A DNA stretch of 24,923 nt from Desulfuromonadales bacterium. GTDB lineage: Bacteria > Desulfobacterota > Desulfuromonadia > Desulfuromonadales > UBA2294. Location of the stretch: contig JACUTX010000011.1 of the NCBI GenBank assembly GCA_014859615.1, positions 1 to 24,923 of the forward strand, written 5' to 3'. Each line of letters opens with the position of its first letter. The stretch's first letter is position 1. Of the stretch, positions 1 to 6,248 are shown in pieces. Below the pieces are notes generated by a model. That model ran no database searches. It was not told where the DNA came from and worked only from the letters and a program-made list of their open reading frames with translations. A program made the translations under genes and the position numbers.

Positions 1-820
1 AACCGAAGGGGTTCCCCTGATTGGAGTTGCCGGGGTCACACCCCTCCGGCCCGTTCCCTACGCCTTGATTGCATTTGCTCTTGGCCGGTTTGTTGTTCTG
101 CTGCGCACAGTCGGTCATGGTGGCGCCGGTCAGGGTGACTGCGGCCTGGGACAGTGCATCGCCGTTGAAGACTCCGCCGGTGACGGTAATGGCATCTCCG
201 GCAAGAATGGTCCCCTGAAAGCTCGATGTGGTCAGTGTTGCGGCTTCGGCAACCCACCAGTAAACGTTACAGGGAGCTCCGCCGTTCTCCATAACCACTG
301 AGAAGTTGGTGGCGGTGAGGGCGCCGGTGCCGAGGGTGCCGATTTTGAAAATCCAGACGGCATTGGGGTCGCCCTGGCCGTCGAGGGTCAAAACGCCGGT
401 CAATGTGGCCGCTGCGTCGAAGCAGTAGACTCCGGGTGACAGGGTCATGCCGTCAAGGGTACCGGTCAGGGTCGAATCGCAGAGCGCGTAGCCAAGGTCT
501 GTGTACGCGGTGACGAAGTCAATCTGGGCATTGGCAGCGACTGAATCCCCTGCGTGAACCGCTCCGGTAATCGTGCAATCGGTCTGAGTGATCGCGGTAC
601 CGGGGTAGACGCCGACGTCTCCGAGGATGGTGGAATTGGTGCAGGTCACTGCCGTTGCGGCCAAAATATTGAAATTTTCCGCCGCGCCGAGGTACGGCAC
701 GGTCTGGGCCAGGGCAGCCTGAAACGGTGCCGCCACAAAAAGTGCGGCGAACAGCCCTGCGACGGCGAGTTTCGCTGTCAGTCGGTTCCGAGTCATCGGA
801 TTTTTTACACGATTTTTCAT
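1..820 (-). CDS. DUF3494 ice-binding-like secreted protein (3' end cut by window edge)
   Basis: The reading frame is open from the ATG at 820 to the left edge, giving about 273 residues without a stop. It opens with a signal peptide: a basic start, a hydrophobic stretch (AGLFAALFVAAP) and a likely cleavage after ALA. The mature part begins LGAAENFNILAATAVTCTN and continues with the repetitive Thr/Ala/Gly-rich beta-helix style (STILGDVGVYPG, LTGVLTLDG, FQGTILAGDAITVTGG) typical of DUF3494 ice-binding (antifreeze-type) proteins. Near the cut end is GNGPEGCDPGNSNQGNPFG, a tail common on secreted members of this family. A strong ribosome site (AAAGGAG, 828-834) fixes the start. Family members bind ice or act as secreted adhesins. 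Ice binding is family knowledge and was not shown for this protein. Only the extreme C-terminus is missing. A sigma-54 promoter lies 58 bases upstream. Confidence 0.85.
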   Translation of the reverse strand, partial: MKNRVKNPMTRNRLTAKLAVAGLFAALFVAAPFQAALAQTVPYLGAAENFNILAATAVTCTNSTILGDVGVYPGTAITQTDCTITGAVHAGDSVAANAQIDFVTAYTDLGYALCDSTLTGTLDGMTLSPGVYCFDAAATLTGVLTLDGQGDPNAVWIFKIGTLGTGALTATNFSVVMENGGAPCNVYWWVAEAATLTTSSFQGTILAGDAITVTGGVFNGDALSQAAVTLTGATMTDCAQQNNKPAKSKCNQGVGNGPEGCDPGNSNQGNPFG

Positions 821-877
821 TGAGTACTCCTTTAGGGTGAATGGGACCTACAGATGTTTATCTGAATTGATTTATCC

Positions 878-894
878 TACAAGGGTCGTGCCAG
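878..894 (-). promoter_or_regulatory. Sigma-54 (RpoN) promoter for the ice-binding-like gene
   Basis: Read on the minus strand the site is CTGGCACGACCCTTGTA. The sigma-54 consensus is YTGGCACG-N4-TTGCW. The whole -24 element matches and the spacing is exact; the only mismatch is T for C in the -12 TTGC. The expected start of transcription near 866-870 gives a leader of about 47 bases that includes the Shine-Dalgarno sequence. No sigma-70 promoter is evident in the same place. A sigma-54 promoter would need an enhancer-binding activator, which is not encoded in this window. Confidence 0.6.
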
Positions 895-1395
895 ATGTCA
901 TGGCAGCGGTTGTTGTTACAGGTGTAAGTAGCTGATTTTTTTATTTTAATATAAAATTATAAGGGGAGTAGAGGGGTGGATTGAGCCGGGTTGGCTCCGT
1001 CGTATATGACAGACCCATCCTATGTGACAGGGAAAAGCTCTATGGATTGAACTGGCGGTGTCATGCAGTTTGTGGCTGGAGCTGGGAGCGCCGTAGAGCG
1101 AGGCGCTGCACAGCTCCTGCTCGATTTTGCGACGTTGCTGCAGCTCGTTGTCGAGCTCGGCATGAGAGACGGGGAAGATCGTCAGAGGCCAGATCGACAC
1201 GGTCAGGCCAGCACCAGCGGATCCAAAGCGAGCACCTCGGCAATCTCGTGGCATGCTTGCCTCGGCAAATACAAAGGGGGCTAAACTGTTACAGCGTCGG
1301 CATTCTTATCTGGGTGATCTCAGTCCCAGAGAGTTGGAGAAAATGATGCGTTGAAAAAGGTGGTTTAATCGACTGTCAATTTTTATTTGACCACG
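895..1395. other. Intergenic stretch without a confident gene; possible gene remnant
   Basis: Apart from the palindrome at 916-927 and an AT-rich patch near 938-960, this stretch holds no convincing gene. A minus-strand frame (946-1254) encodes a short coiled-coil-like segment (ELDNELQQRRKIEQEL, around 1120-1165), the kind of linker seen in sensor kinases and diguanylate cyclases. The rest of that frame has no recognisable domain, no ribosome site and poor codon use. A decayed sensor gene is possible but unproven. No tRNA and no clear terminator were seen. Confidence 0.3.
916..927. promoter_or_regulatory. Short palindrome upstream of the sigma-54 promoter
   Basis: TTACAGGTGTAA has perfect 5-base arms around a 2-base centre and lies about 22 bases upstream of the -24 element. 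It could be an operator. It is closer than most enhancer sites for sigma-54 activators, and 5-base arms can occur by chance. Confidence 0.25.
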
Positions 1396-1872
1396 TCATT
1401 GCATGGCTTCGTCGCAAATCGGCAGGGGGGGCTCGCGAAACGAACCTGCGTGAAGAAGAGCCATCTCGCCGAGAAGCTCCACCTCATAGAAAATCTGTTC
1501 TCTCGACCCTCCCAGCACACGGTGCAGCATGCCCGGTCTGTATTTATACACTGTACCGGTGAATCGCACCGGAGTGTCGTCCGATAGTATAAATGGCTCA
1601 AAGATGGGGGTGGCAAATATCGCCCCGCTCATGCCCAGCCGTCGGAGCATTCGTTCATCGGTGGAGTCTCCGCCCGGTCGGATTCGATTGTAGTGCAGCT
1701 CGGAGGACTTGGAATCTTCTTTAAGTTTTTCGGCGGTAATGACCATGGCTGTTGTGCAGATCTCGAAAGGTCTGTAATCCGAGAAAAAAAAACCTGCCTG
1801 TGCCTTGCCGCTCATGAGCAAGAGGACGAAGATGAGGAGCAGGAGCGTGCGCTGAATCGGCGCACGCTCCAT
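1396..1872 (-). CDS. Small exported protein of unknown family
   Basis: This encodes 158 residues and I do not recognise the family. The N-terminus is a signal peptide: basic start (MERAPIQR), hydrophobic core (TLLLLIFVLLLM) and likely cleavage after GKAQA. The mature part starts GFFFSDYRPFEIC and has only two cysteines, near its two ends, which could form a disulphide in the periplasm. No membrane segment follows the signal. The start at 1872 was chosen because it lies 5 bases after the stop of the upstream hydrolase gene and directly precedes the signal peptide. The same frame is open further upstream but there overlaps the hydrolase gene. The tight spacing suggests translational coupling and a shared function with the hydrolase and lipoprotein genes. 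Confidence 0.65.
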   Translation of the reverse strand: MERAPIQRTLLLLIFVLLLMSGKAQAGFFFSDYRPFEICTTAMVITAEKLKEDSKSSELHYNRIRPGGDSTDERMLRRLGMSGAIFATPIFEPFILSDDTPVRFTGTVYKYRPGMLHRVLGGSREQIFYEVELLGEMALLHAGSFREPPLPICDEAMQ

Positions 1873-1876
1873 TACG

Positions 1877-2968
1877 CTATTCAAGTTTTTTAAATGGGTA
1901 CACATTGCGCACCACCTCGTTAAAGTAGCTGCCTTGGGACGATGCACCATGCAAGCCATCGAAGGCCATTGCCGGGACCTCGGAATATCGATACACCGCT
2001 CCACTCGTGAACTGAATGTCGAGGTAGCGGTTGATGCCCGAGTAGCCATACCCCTGCATGGCACTTGAGTCTGCGGCGTTTTGCCCGTGAAGCGGGAAGG
2101 GCGTAAGATTAAACACAATCCTAGCCAGATTGCCAGCAATTTCCTCCGCCTGCCCCGGCTGTTTCAGATAAGATAGTTCAAGCGCGTGACCGGTGAAATC
2201 CTGGGAATTGTAGGATGCATTATAATTGGCCTCGACTGAGCCACCCAGCACATACCTAATCATTGTCATAACAATATCGTTGTTATTTGTAACGTGGCCG
2301 ACCACTTCAGGGTAAACCGTACCAGCGGCTCCTCCAGGTGTGTAAACCGGGGATGCGATCTGGATCGTCCCGAGCATGGGATACTGTGCCAGCGAATAGC
2401 CATTCGGGAAGACATAACCTGCATACAGGTCGTTGAACAGGGCATTACCGTAGAAATTCCCTTGCGAGTGCGTTATCAGAACCACCCTGGCGCAGGAGTC
2501 CAACAGGCTGACCAGACTGGCTTTCGCCTTGCGCGCGTCATCCTCGGCAAGAATCCCTGTGTAGGCGGCATTGATATCGGTCAGGAAATCCTGTACTGCT
2601 GCGATCCCATCAGGGTCGTTGAGGTACTCGGGATCGTCATTCAAAAATTGTTTTATTGCGAGACGGGTCGCCGCGTTTGCATCCTGCAGCTTGTGACGGG
2701 CCACCTGCAAAATCTGTTCAAAAACGGGCTCACTTAAATTATACGTCCCGCTAACATCGAAGTCGAAGTCCCAACCAGTGAAATAGGTAGACAAGAACTC
2801 TTCGATAGCAAGCTTATTGTTATTGAACGCTGAGTTATCAGTGAACATGCCATTGATGTGGTGAATCTCAACCGTATCGACATTCCGTTCACATACTGCC
2901 AACGCCAACGCTGACGTTGGCAGTAAAATCAGCAATCCACAAGCGATCAATAGTTTTGTAATTCGCAT
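1877..2968 (-). CDS. Exported alpha/beta hydrolase with C-terminal KTSC domain
   Basis: This encodes 363 residues. Residues 1-24 form a signal peptide (cleavage near SALALA). The central part is an alpha/beta hydrolase: a nucleophile elbow VLITHSQGN with Ser168, an oxyanion-type segment near IHHINGMF (35-42), and candidate triad partners Asp231 (NNNDIV) and His261 (FTGHALEL). Residues about 308-361 form a KTSC domain, with the typical run of aromatic and glycine residues: YLDIQF, SGAVYRY, VPAMAF, SSQGSYFNEVVRNVYP. KTSC domains resemble a C-terminal piece of lysyl-tRNA synthetase and usually occur as small proteins of unknown role; how common such fusions are I could not check. A ribosome site (AAAGGAG) sits between the lipoprotein stop and this start, with 15 bases between the genes. 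The substrate is unknown; esterase, lipase or amidase activity is possible. Confidence 0.75.
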   Translation of the reverse strand: MRITKLLIACGLLILLPTSALALAVCERNVDTVEIHHINGMFTDNSAFNNNKLAIEEFLSTYFTGWDFDFDVSGTYNLSEPVFEQILQVARHKLQDANAATRLAIKQFLNDDPEYLNDPDGIAAVQDFLTDINAAYTGILAEDDARKAKASLVSLLDSCARVVLITHSQGNFYGNALFNDLYAGYVFPNGYSLAQYPMLGTIQIASPVYTPGGAAGTVYPEVVGHVTNNNDIVMTMIRYVLGGSVEANYNASYNSQDFTGHALELSYLKQPGQAEEIAGNLARIVFNLTPFPLHGQNAADSSAMQGYGYSGINRYLDIQFTSGAVYRYSEVPAMAFDGLHGASSQGSYFNEVVRNVYPFKKLE

Positions 2969-2983
2969 GGGGCTGCACTCCTT

Positions 2984-3994
2984 TTATTTGGCCGCCAGGG
3001 CGACACATGGCTCTTGCTCACGCGGCAGATTGTAGCCCTCCGGTTCAAGCAGGTTAGCCAGCATGTTCTGAAGCTTGAATTTCGCCTCTATCCGATCCAT
3101 CGTGTTGAAGTAGGTGGACTCTTGCCACGCGACCCCTTGGTGCAACTCCCGCATTCTTGTCCTGCAAGCCTTCGCTAGAACGAGGTTGTGCAGAATTTTT
3201 AGTGCTCTGTCCCGATCGATGTCGCCATCTTCCAGCGCGACAATCGTAAGCGCTCCGTACGCCTTGCCTGCAGAGAGGGCGGAGTCTTTTACCGGTTGCG
3301 GCAAATCGCTGAAGATAGTCGCCAGCTCGTAGTCGTCACGAATGCCGTTGTGGTTGGCGTCGATACCAAAAAGGGACGCATCCGGATCGTCGGGTGCAGG
3401 AGGCAGATCGTAGAAGAGGCCAGGATGGGTGAACTCTATCCATCGACGTTCATCATTGAACCGTAGCGGATTCACAGTGTTATTCATGCCGCGGGAGATA
3501 TAAAAACGGTCTTCGTGAGAAACTACATCACCAATCCGATACAGTGTTTTTGTCTGAAACTCACTGCGATTATTGTAATCGATGATGTCCCAATGCCTTG
3601 CTTGAGAGCCAGGTATCAGGCCTTTAGACGGGATGATACTAATATAAATGTCGTAGTTAACTCTGACGACGTCGCCGCGATAGTATGATTTCTGCGGTTG
3701 CCACGCCTCAATGTCAGTGAACGATGTGGCGTGGGGACTGCTGTTCGCCTTAAGAGAACTGGTGATCCGCTGGCCGGTTTTGAGCGTGTTTGCTGTTTCC
3801 TCTGAATTCGCTTCGGTGCCATTATCGATTTCGATCGCTTTGGTGTAAATGGCTGCATTACCACCCAGAATGGATGCGTTGTCGGTGGGGGCCTCATCAG
3901 AGCTTTCTTCTCCGCAGGCCGCGATGACGTGTGCGGCGATAACGATAATGGTGATAATAGTGATTCGGGTAAAAGATTTCAGGTTCGATTTCAT
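2984..3994 (-). CDS. Lipoprotein with two carbohydrate-binding-like modules and an EF-hand-like loop
   Basis: This encodes 336 residues. A lipoprotein signal ends in the lipobox IAAC (Cys27), followed by an acidic Ser/Glu linker, so it is probably anchored to a membrane facing the periplasm or the outside. Two successive segments look like short chitin/cellulose-binding (CBM5/12-type) modules: residues 98-136 (WQPQKSYYRGDVVRVNYDIY ... HWDI) and 147-187 (TKTLYRIGDVVSHEDRFYIS ... RWIEF). At 212-223, DANHNGIRDDYE fits the spacing of a calcium-binding EF-hand or thrombospondin type 3 loop. The rest is helical and unrecognised. The ATG at 3994 has a strong ribosome site (AAGGAGGG, 4001-4008). It is the first gene of a three-gene unit with the hydrolase and the small exported protein. 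A role in holding a polymer near the hydrolase is inference. Confidence 0.65.
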   Translation of the reverse strand: MKSNLKSFTRITIITIIVIAAHVIAACGEESSDEAPTDNASILGGNAAIYTKAIEIDNGTEANSEETANTLKTGQRITSSLKANSSPHATSFTDIEAWQPQKSYYRGDVVRVNYDIYISIIPSKGLIPGSQARHWDIIDYNNRSEFQTKTLYRIGDVVSHEDRFYISRGMNNTVNPLRFNDERRWIEFTHPGLFYDLPPAPDDPDASLFGIDANHNGIRDDYELATIFSDLPQPVKDSALSAGKAYGALTIVALEDGDIDRDRALKILHNLVLAKACRTRMRELHQGVAWQESTYFNTMDRIEAKFKLQNMLANLLEPEGYNLPREQEPCVALAAK

Positions 3995-4033
3995 TGTTTC
4001 CCCTCCTTCAGTTTATAACCCCTTAAAAAAATT

Positions 4034-4045
4034 GCTGTTCGCAGC
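4034..4045 (-). terminator. Weak terminator-like hairpin ahead of the lipoprotein gene
   Basis: GCTG-TTCG-CAGC is a tight four-base stem that reads into a seven-base T run on the minus strand. It lies just upstream of the lipoprotein leader and downstream of a stronger terminator. The stem is short, so the call is weak. Confidence 0.3.
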
Positions 4046-4083
4046 TTTTAATCTCCGCAGCGCTCTCCCTTTGTTCAGCCAGC

Positions 4084-4127
4084 AAAAAAAAGCCTCTTTA
4101 CCGTTCACAAAACGGCTCGGAGGTTTT
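4084..4127 (-). terminator. Minus-strand terminator between the PilZ gene and the lipoprotein gene
   Basis: On the minus strand the arm AAAACCTC pairs with GAGGCTTTT (one bulged G), with an inner stem CCGTT/AACGG, and the hairpin runs straight into eight Ts (A8 at 4084-4091). This should stop transcripts arriving from the PilZ gene before the lipoprotein operon. Confidence 0.6.
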
Positions 4128-4281
4128 AATTGGTTTTAACTCTGCCCGACCCCCCCCTTGCCTTTTTCAAAAATAATGAAGTAAAATTATCAGATTCTAA
4201 TCTATTGTGTCAATGTAAATTCTCATTGAGGGGAAATAGTGGTACAGGCTTGATTTATGGGTGTTTGAGCACGAAAGGAAA
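4128..4281. other. AT-rich spacer with short inverted repeats
   Basis: This is part of the 362-base gap between the lipoprotein and PilZ genes. It is clearly richer in A and T than its surroundings. It contains two small perfect inverted repeats: AGATT-CT-AATCT (near 4193) and TCAATG-TAAATTCT-CATTGA (near 4210). I see no gene, no known riboswitch and no mobile-element ends. Confidence 0.4.
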
Positions 4282-4302
4282 CCTCCCGGTTTTGTCGGGA
4301 GG
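4282..4302 (-). terminator. Hairpin after the PilZ gene
   Basis: CCTCCCG pairs perfectly with CGGGAGG around a 7-base loop. On the minus strand it is followed by GTTTCCTTT. It lies 55 bases past the stop of the PilZ gene and is a plausible first terminator, though the T tract is interrupted. Confidence 0.45.
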
Positions 4303-4356
4303 CCCTAAAAGTTTGACAGTTCCGGGGTTTTTTTATTTGGTGCGCTGATGCGGGCT

Positions 4357-5079
4357 TCAGCTGATATTTTCGGTGTCGATGGTGACATTTTCGGCGATAT
4401 AGTTCTGAATCTGTTCTGCTGTCGCCTCGTCCAGATCGATGAACTGAACACCCATCCCCGGCGGGAGTTGTTCACACTTGATCCACTCGGGGTGGTTGAC
4501 CCAGGCGACGCGGGCCCGGCAGCAGAGCAGCTCGTCCCCCTCTTTGGGCGAAAATTGAATATTGATCCGATAGTCGATCGGGAGCAGCTCCGTGGTTTCG
4601 ATGTAACAGCCACCGGTATTGATGTTACGAATCCACCCTTCATGCAGTTCATCGAGATCGGCCCCGCACGAGACGACCAGAAACGATTCGATGCGCGGCG
4701 CCGCCCGATCGTAGATGCCGAGCAGGTGACTGGCGGTGGTGAGAAACCGCTGCGGATCGATCGGTCGGCCGATGACCGCTTCACAACTGAGTTCCTGACA
4801 CTGATTGTTGTTGTTGCGCATCTCTTTGGGGACAATCATGATAACGGGGGTTTTACGCAAGACGGGACATTTTTTGATCTTTTTGCAGCACTCTTCGCTG
4901 TTGAGTCCTGCCTTCTCGATATCGAGAACGACAAGAACCGGATCGTGCTCTTCAATCTGCTGGATGAGTTCATCGCCGGAGGCGACAGTGAGGAAGGTGA
5001 ATCCGGAACGATAAAGAAATGAGCTTTTCAGAATATCAGCAATCGCTTCTTCATCTGGCAACAGTATCTTCATGCTCAT
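4357..5079 (-). CDS. Receiver-like plus PilZ domain protein (probable c-di-GMP effector)
   Basis: This encodes 240 residues. Residues 1-122 look like a response-regulator receiver, with acidic residues near the start (PDEE) and a phospho-acceptor candidate Asp53 in LVVLDIEK. The usual C-terminal Lys-Pro is Arg105-Pro and the usual Thr/Ser strand reads IMIVPKE, so phosphorylation signalling may be lost. Residues 123-232 form a PilZ domain: RAAPR (125-129, the RxxxR c-di-GMP motif), NINTGGCYIET (152-162, where the usual DxSxxG motif has Asn at two positions) and PPGMGVQF. The start at 5079 has a good ribosome site (GGAGG, 5088-5092); a longer frame from a TTG at 5157 has none and begins inside the putative promoter. 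Such proteins usually act in motility, surface growth or secretion. Terminators on both sides suggest a stand-alone gene. Confidence 0.75.
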   Translation of the reverse strand: MSMKILLPDEEAIADILKSSFLYRSGFTFLTVASGDELIQQIEEHDPVLVVLDIEKAGLNSEECCKKIKKCPVLRKTPVIMIVPKEMRNNNNQCQELSCEAVIGRPIDPQRFLTTASHLLGIYDRAAPRIESFLVVSCGADLDELHEGWIRNINTGGCYIETTELLPIDYRINIQFSPKEGDELLCCRARVAWVNHPEWIKCEQLPPGMGVQFIDLDEATAEQIQNYIAENVTIDTENIS

Positions 5080-5128
5080 GCGTTCATCCTCCAGGATCAG
5101 CGAATGGAGTTCTTGCTCACGAGGACGA

Positions 5129-5157
5129 ATTTTCTCATTCTCATACGCCATCGTCAA
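5129..5157 (-). promoter_or_regulatory. Putative sigma-70 promoter of the PilZ gene
   Basis: On the minus strand TTGACG (5157-5152) and GAAAAT (5134-5129) are 17 bases apart. This is just after the upstream terminator and gives a leader of about 40 bases before the ATG at 5079. The -10 matches the consensus at four of six bases. Confidence 0.45.
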
Positions 5158-5160
5158 GGC

Positions 5161-5196
5161 AAAAAAAATGGGCCTGCTCTCTGCAGACCCATTTTT
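5161..5196 (-). terminator. Strong terminator after the FKBP gene
   Basis: AAAAATGGG pairs with CCCATTTTT, with an inner CTGC/GCAG stem and a TCTCT loop. On the minus strand it ends in eight Ts. The reverse side ends in five Ts, so it may work in both directions. It separates the FKBP gene from the PilZ gene. Confidence 0.7.
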
Positions 5197-5282
5197 GTTA
5201 CAAACAGGGTAAATGTGGTAAAAAATGCGTTGCGTTGAGTCTGGTTTTGTAACGATTGAGCCTTGAGCAAGAGCCCCTTTAC

Positions 5283-5368
5283 GTCATCCCCGAAACGATT
5301 TTAATCGGGAATCCAGTTCTTTAACTGCACAAAAACATTGGATTCCCGATTACCCCCTCGGGAATGAC
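5283..5368. repeat. 86-base imperfect inverted repeat (GTCATTCCCG-type)
   Basis: The left arm starts GTCATCCCCGAAACG and contains TAATCGGGAATCCA. The right arm mirrors it (TGGATTCCCGATTA ... CGGGAATGAC), so the whole segment can fold into one long hairpin. Palindromic elements with GTCATTCCCG ends are scattered as multi-copy intergenic repeats in many bacterial genomes. The rest of the gap (5197-5282 and 5369-5397) has no gene; an 8-base inverted pair GTTACAAA/TTTGTAAC sits at 5197-5204 and 5246-5253. Confidence 0.65.
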
Positions 5369-5397
5369 AATCTTTTGGCAAGAGCTGTATAGCGACC

Positions 5398-6147
5398 TTA
5401 TTTTTTGACCGATTTGAGCTCTACTTCAAAAACGAGCGTGCTGTTCGGCTCAATCACCGGAGCTGCGCCTTGTATTCCATAGGCGAGATCGGCCGGGAGA
5501 ACAATTCGCCACTTTGCCCCCTCTTTCATCATGAGCAGCGCTTCGGTCCACCCCGGAATGATACTCTTGACTGAAAATTCGACCGGCTCACCCCGACTGT
5601 AGGAACTGTCGAACTCTTTACCGTCGATAGAGGTACCGCGATAGTCGACGACCACGACATCTTCAGCGGTCGGTGTCGCGCCGGTGCCGGCGCTGAGGAT
5701 TTCGTATTGCAGCCCTGTTTCGGTTACTGTAACGCCAGGTTTTTTGGCATTCTGCGCTAAAAATTCCTGGCCATTCTGCAGATTTGTCCGGGAGATCCGT
5801 TCCATCTCTTCGCTCTGCTTTTTGGCCATCTGCTCCTGCAGTTTTGTCAGAGCCTGCATCGCTTCCTCTTTGGTGAGAGCAGCGTTTTCACCGGTAATCA
5901 TGTCTGTAATCCCCCGGGCCAGGATATCGGGATTGATTTCGATGTCGCGCGCCTTGATATCTTCGCCGATGCTCATTCCGATACTGTAGCTGACCCGATC
6001 GACATCGTTGTTGAGTTTTACCGTGGTGCTGTTTGGTTTGGAGCGGGAATACTGGCTCCACTCGGCTTTGCGTTCAAACGCCCAGGTGTTGCTGGTGAGC
6101 CCGACAAAAAGGAGCAGCAGGGTGAATCGGTATAAAATTGATAGCAT
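5398..6147 (-). CDS. Exported FKBP-type peptidyl-prolyl cis-trans isomerase
   Basis: This encodes 249 residues. A signal peptide (hydrophobic residues 9-17, likely cleavage after TWA at 23) sends it to the periplasm. Residues 45-140 form the helical N-terminal dimerisation domain of the FkpA/Mip group (VSYSIGMSIGEDIK, then a charged helix). Residues 145-248 form the FKBP catalytic domain, with the usual pocket residues Tyr169 (VDYRG), Phe179 (KEFDSS), Ile196-Ile197 and Trp200 (SIIPGW), Tyr223 (LAYGI) and Phe240 (LVFEVEL). It catalyses proline isomerisation and probably acts as a chaperone for exported proteins, possibly including secretion substrates (inference). The ATG has an AAAGGGA ribosome site. 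A promoter lies upstream and a strong terminator downstream, so it is probably transcribed alone. Confidence 0.9.
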   Translation of the reverse strand: MLSILYRFTLLLLFVGLTSNTWAFERKAEWSQYSRSKPNSTTVKLNNDVDRVSYSIGMSIGEDIKARDIEINPDILARGITDMITGENAALTKEEAMQALTKLQEQMAKKQSEEMERISRTNLQNGQEFLAQNAKKPGVTVTETGLQYEILSAGTGATPTAEDVVVVDYRGTSIDGKEFDSSYSRGEPVEFSVKSIIPGWTEALLMMKEGAKWRIVLPADLAYGIQGAAPVIEPNSTLVFEVELKSVKK

Positions 6148-6192
6148 GAGAATCCCTTTCTAAGATGTATGAATGCTTTTAAATGAATGGAC

Positions 6193-6221
6193 TTTTTACC
6201 TTATTGTTTTTCGGCTGTCAA
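6193..6221 (-). promoter_or_regulatory. Putative sigma-70 promoter of the FKBP gene
   Basis: A perfect -35 TTGACA (6221-6216) and a -10-like TAAAAA (6198-6193) are 17 bases apart on the minus strand, about 45 bases upstream of the start codon. It lies in the 101-base gap after the MFS gene. Confidence 0.5.
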
Positions 6222-6248
6222 CCGGCGTATGCACAGTGGACCGGCAGT

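Noticed and set aside
4240..4340. Riboswitch of the GEMM (c-di-GMP) type near the PilZ gene
   Set aside because: The conserved GEMM core sequences are absent. Only a simple hairpin is present, placed after the gene.
4348..5022. Plus-strand open frame of 224 codons opposite the PilZ gene
   Set aside because: It mirrors the PilZ gene, has no domain and no ribosome site. The minus strand has clear domains.
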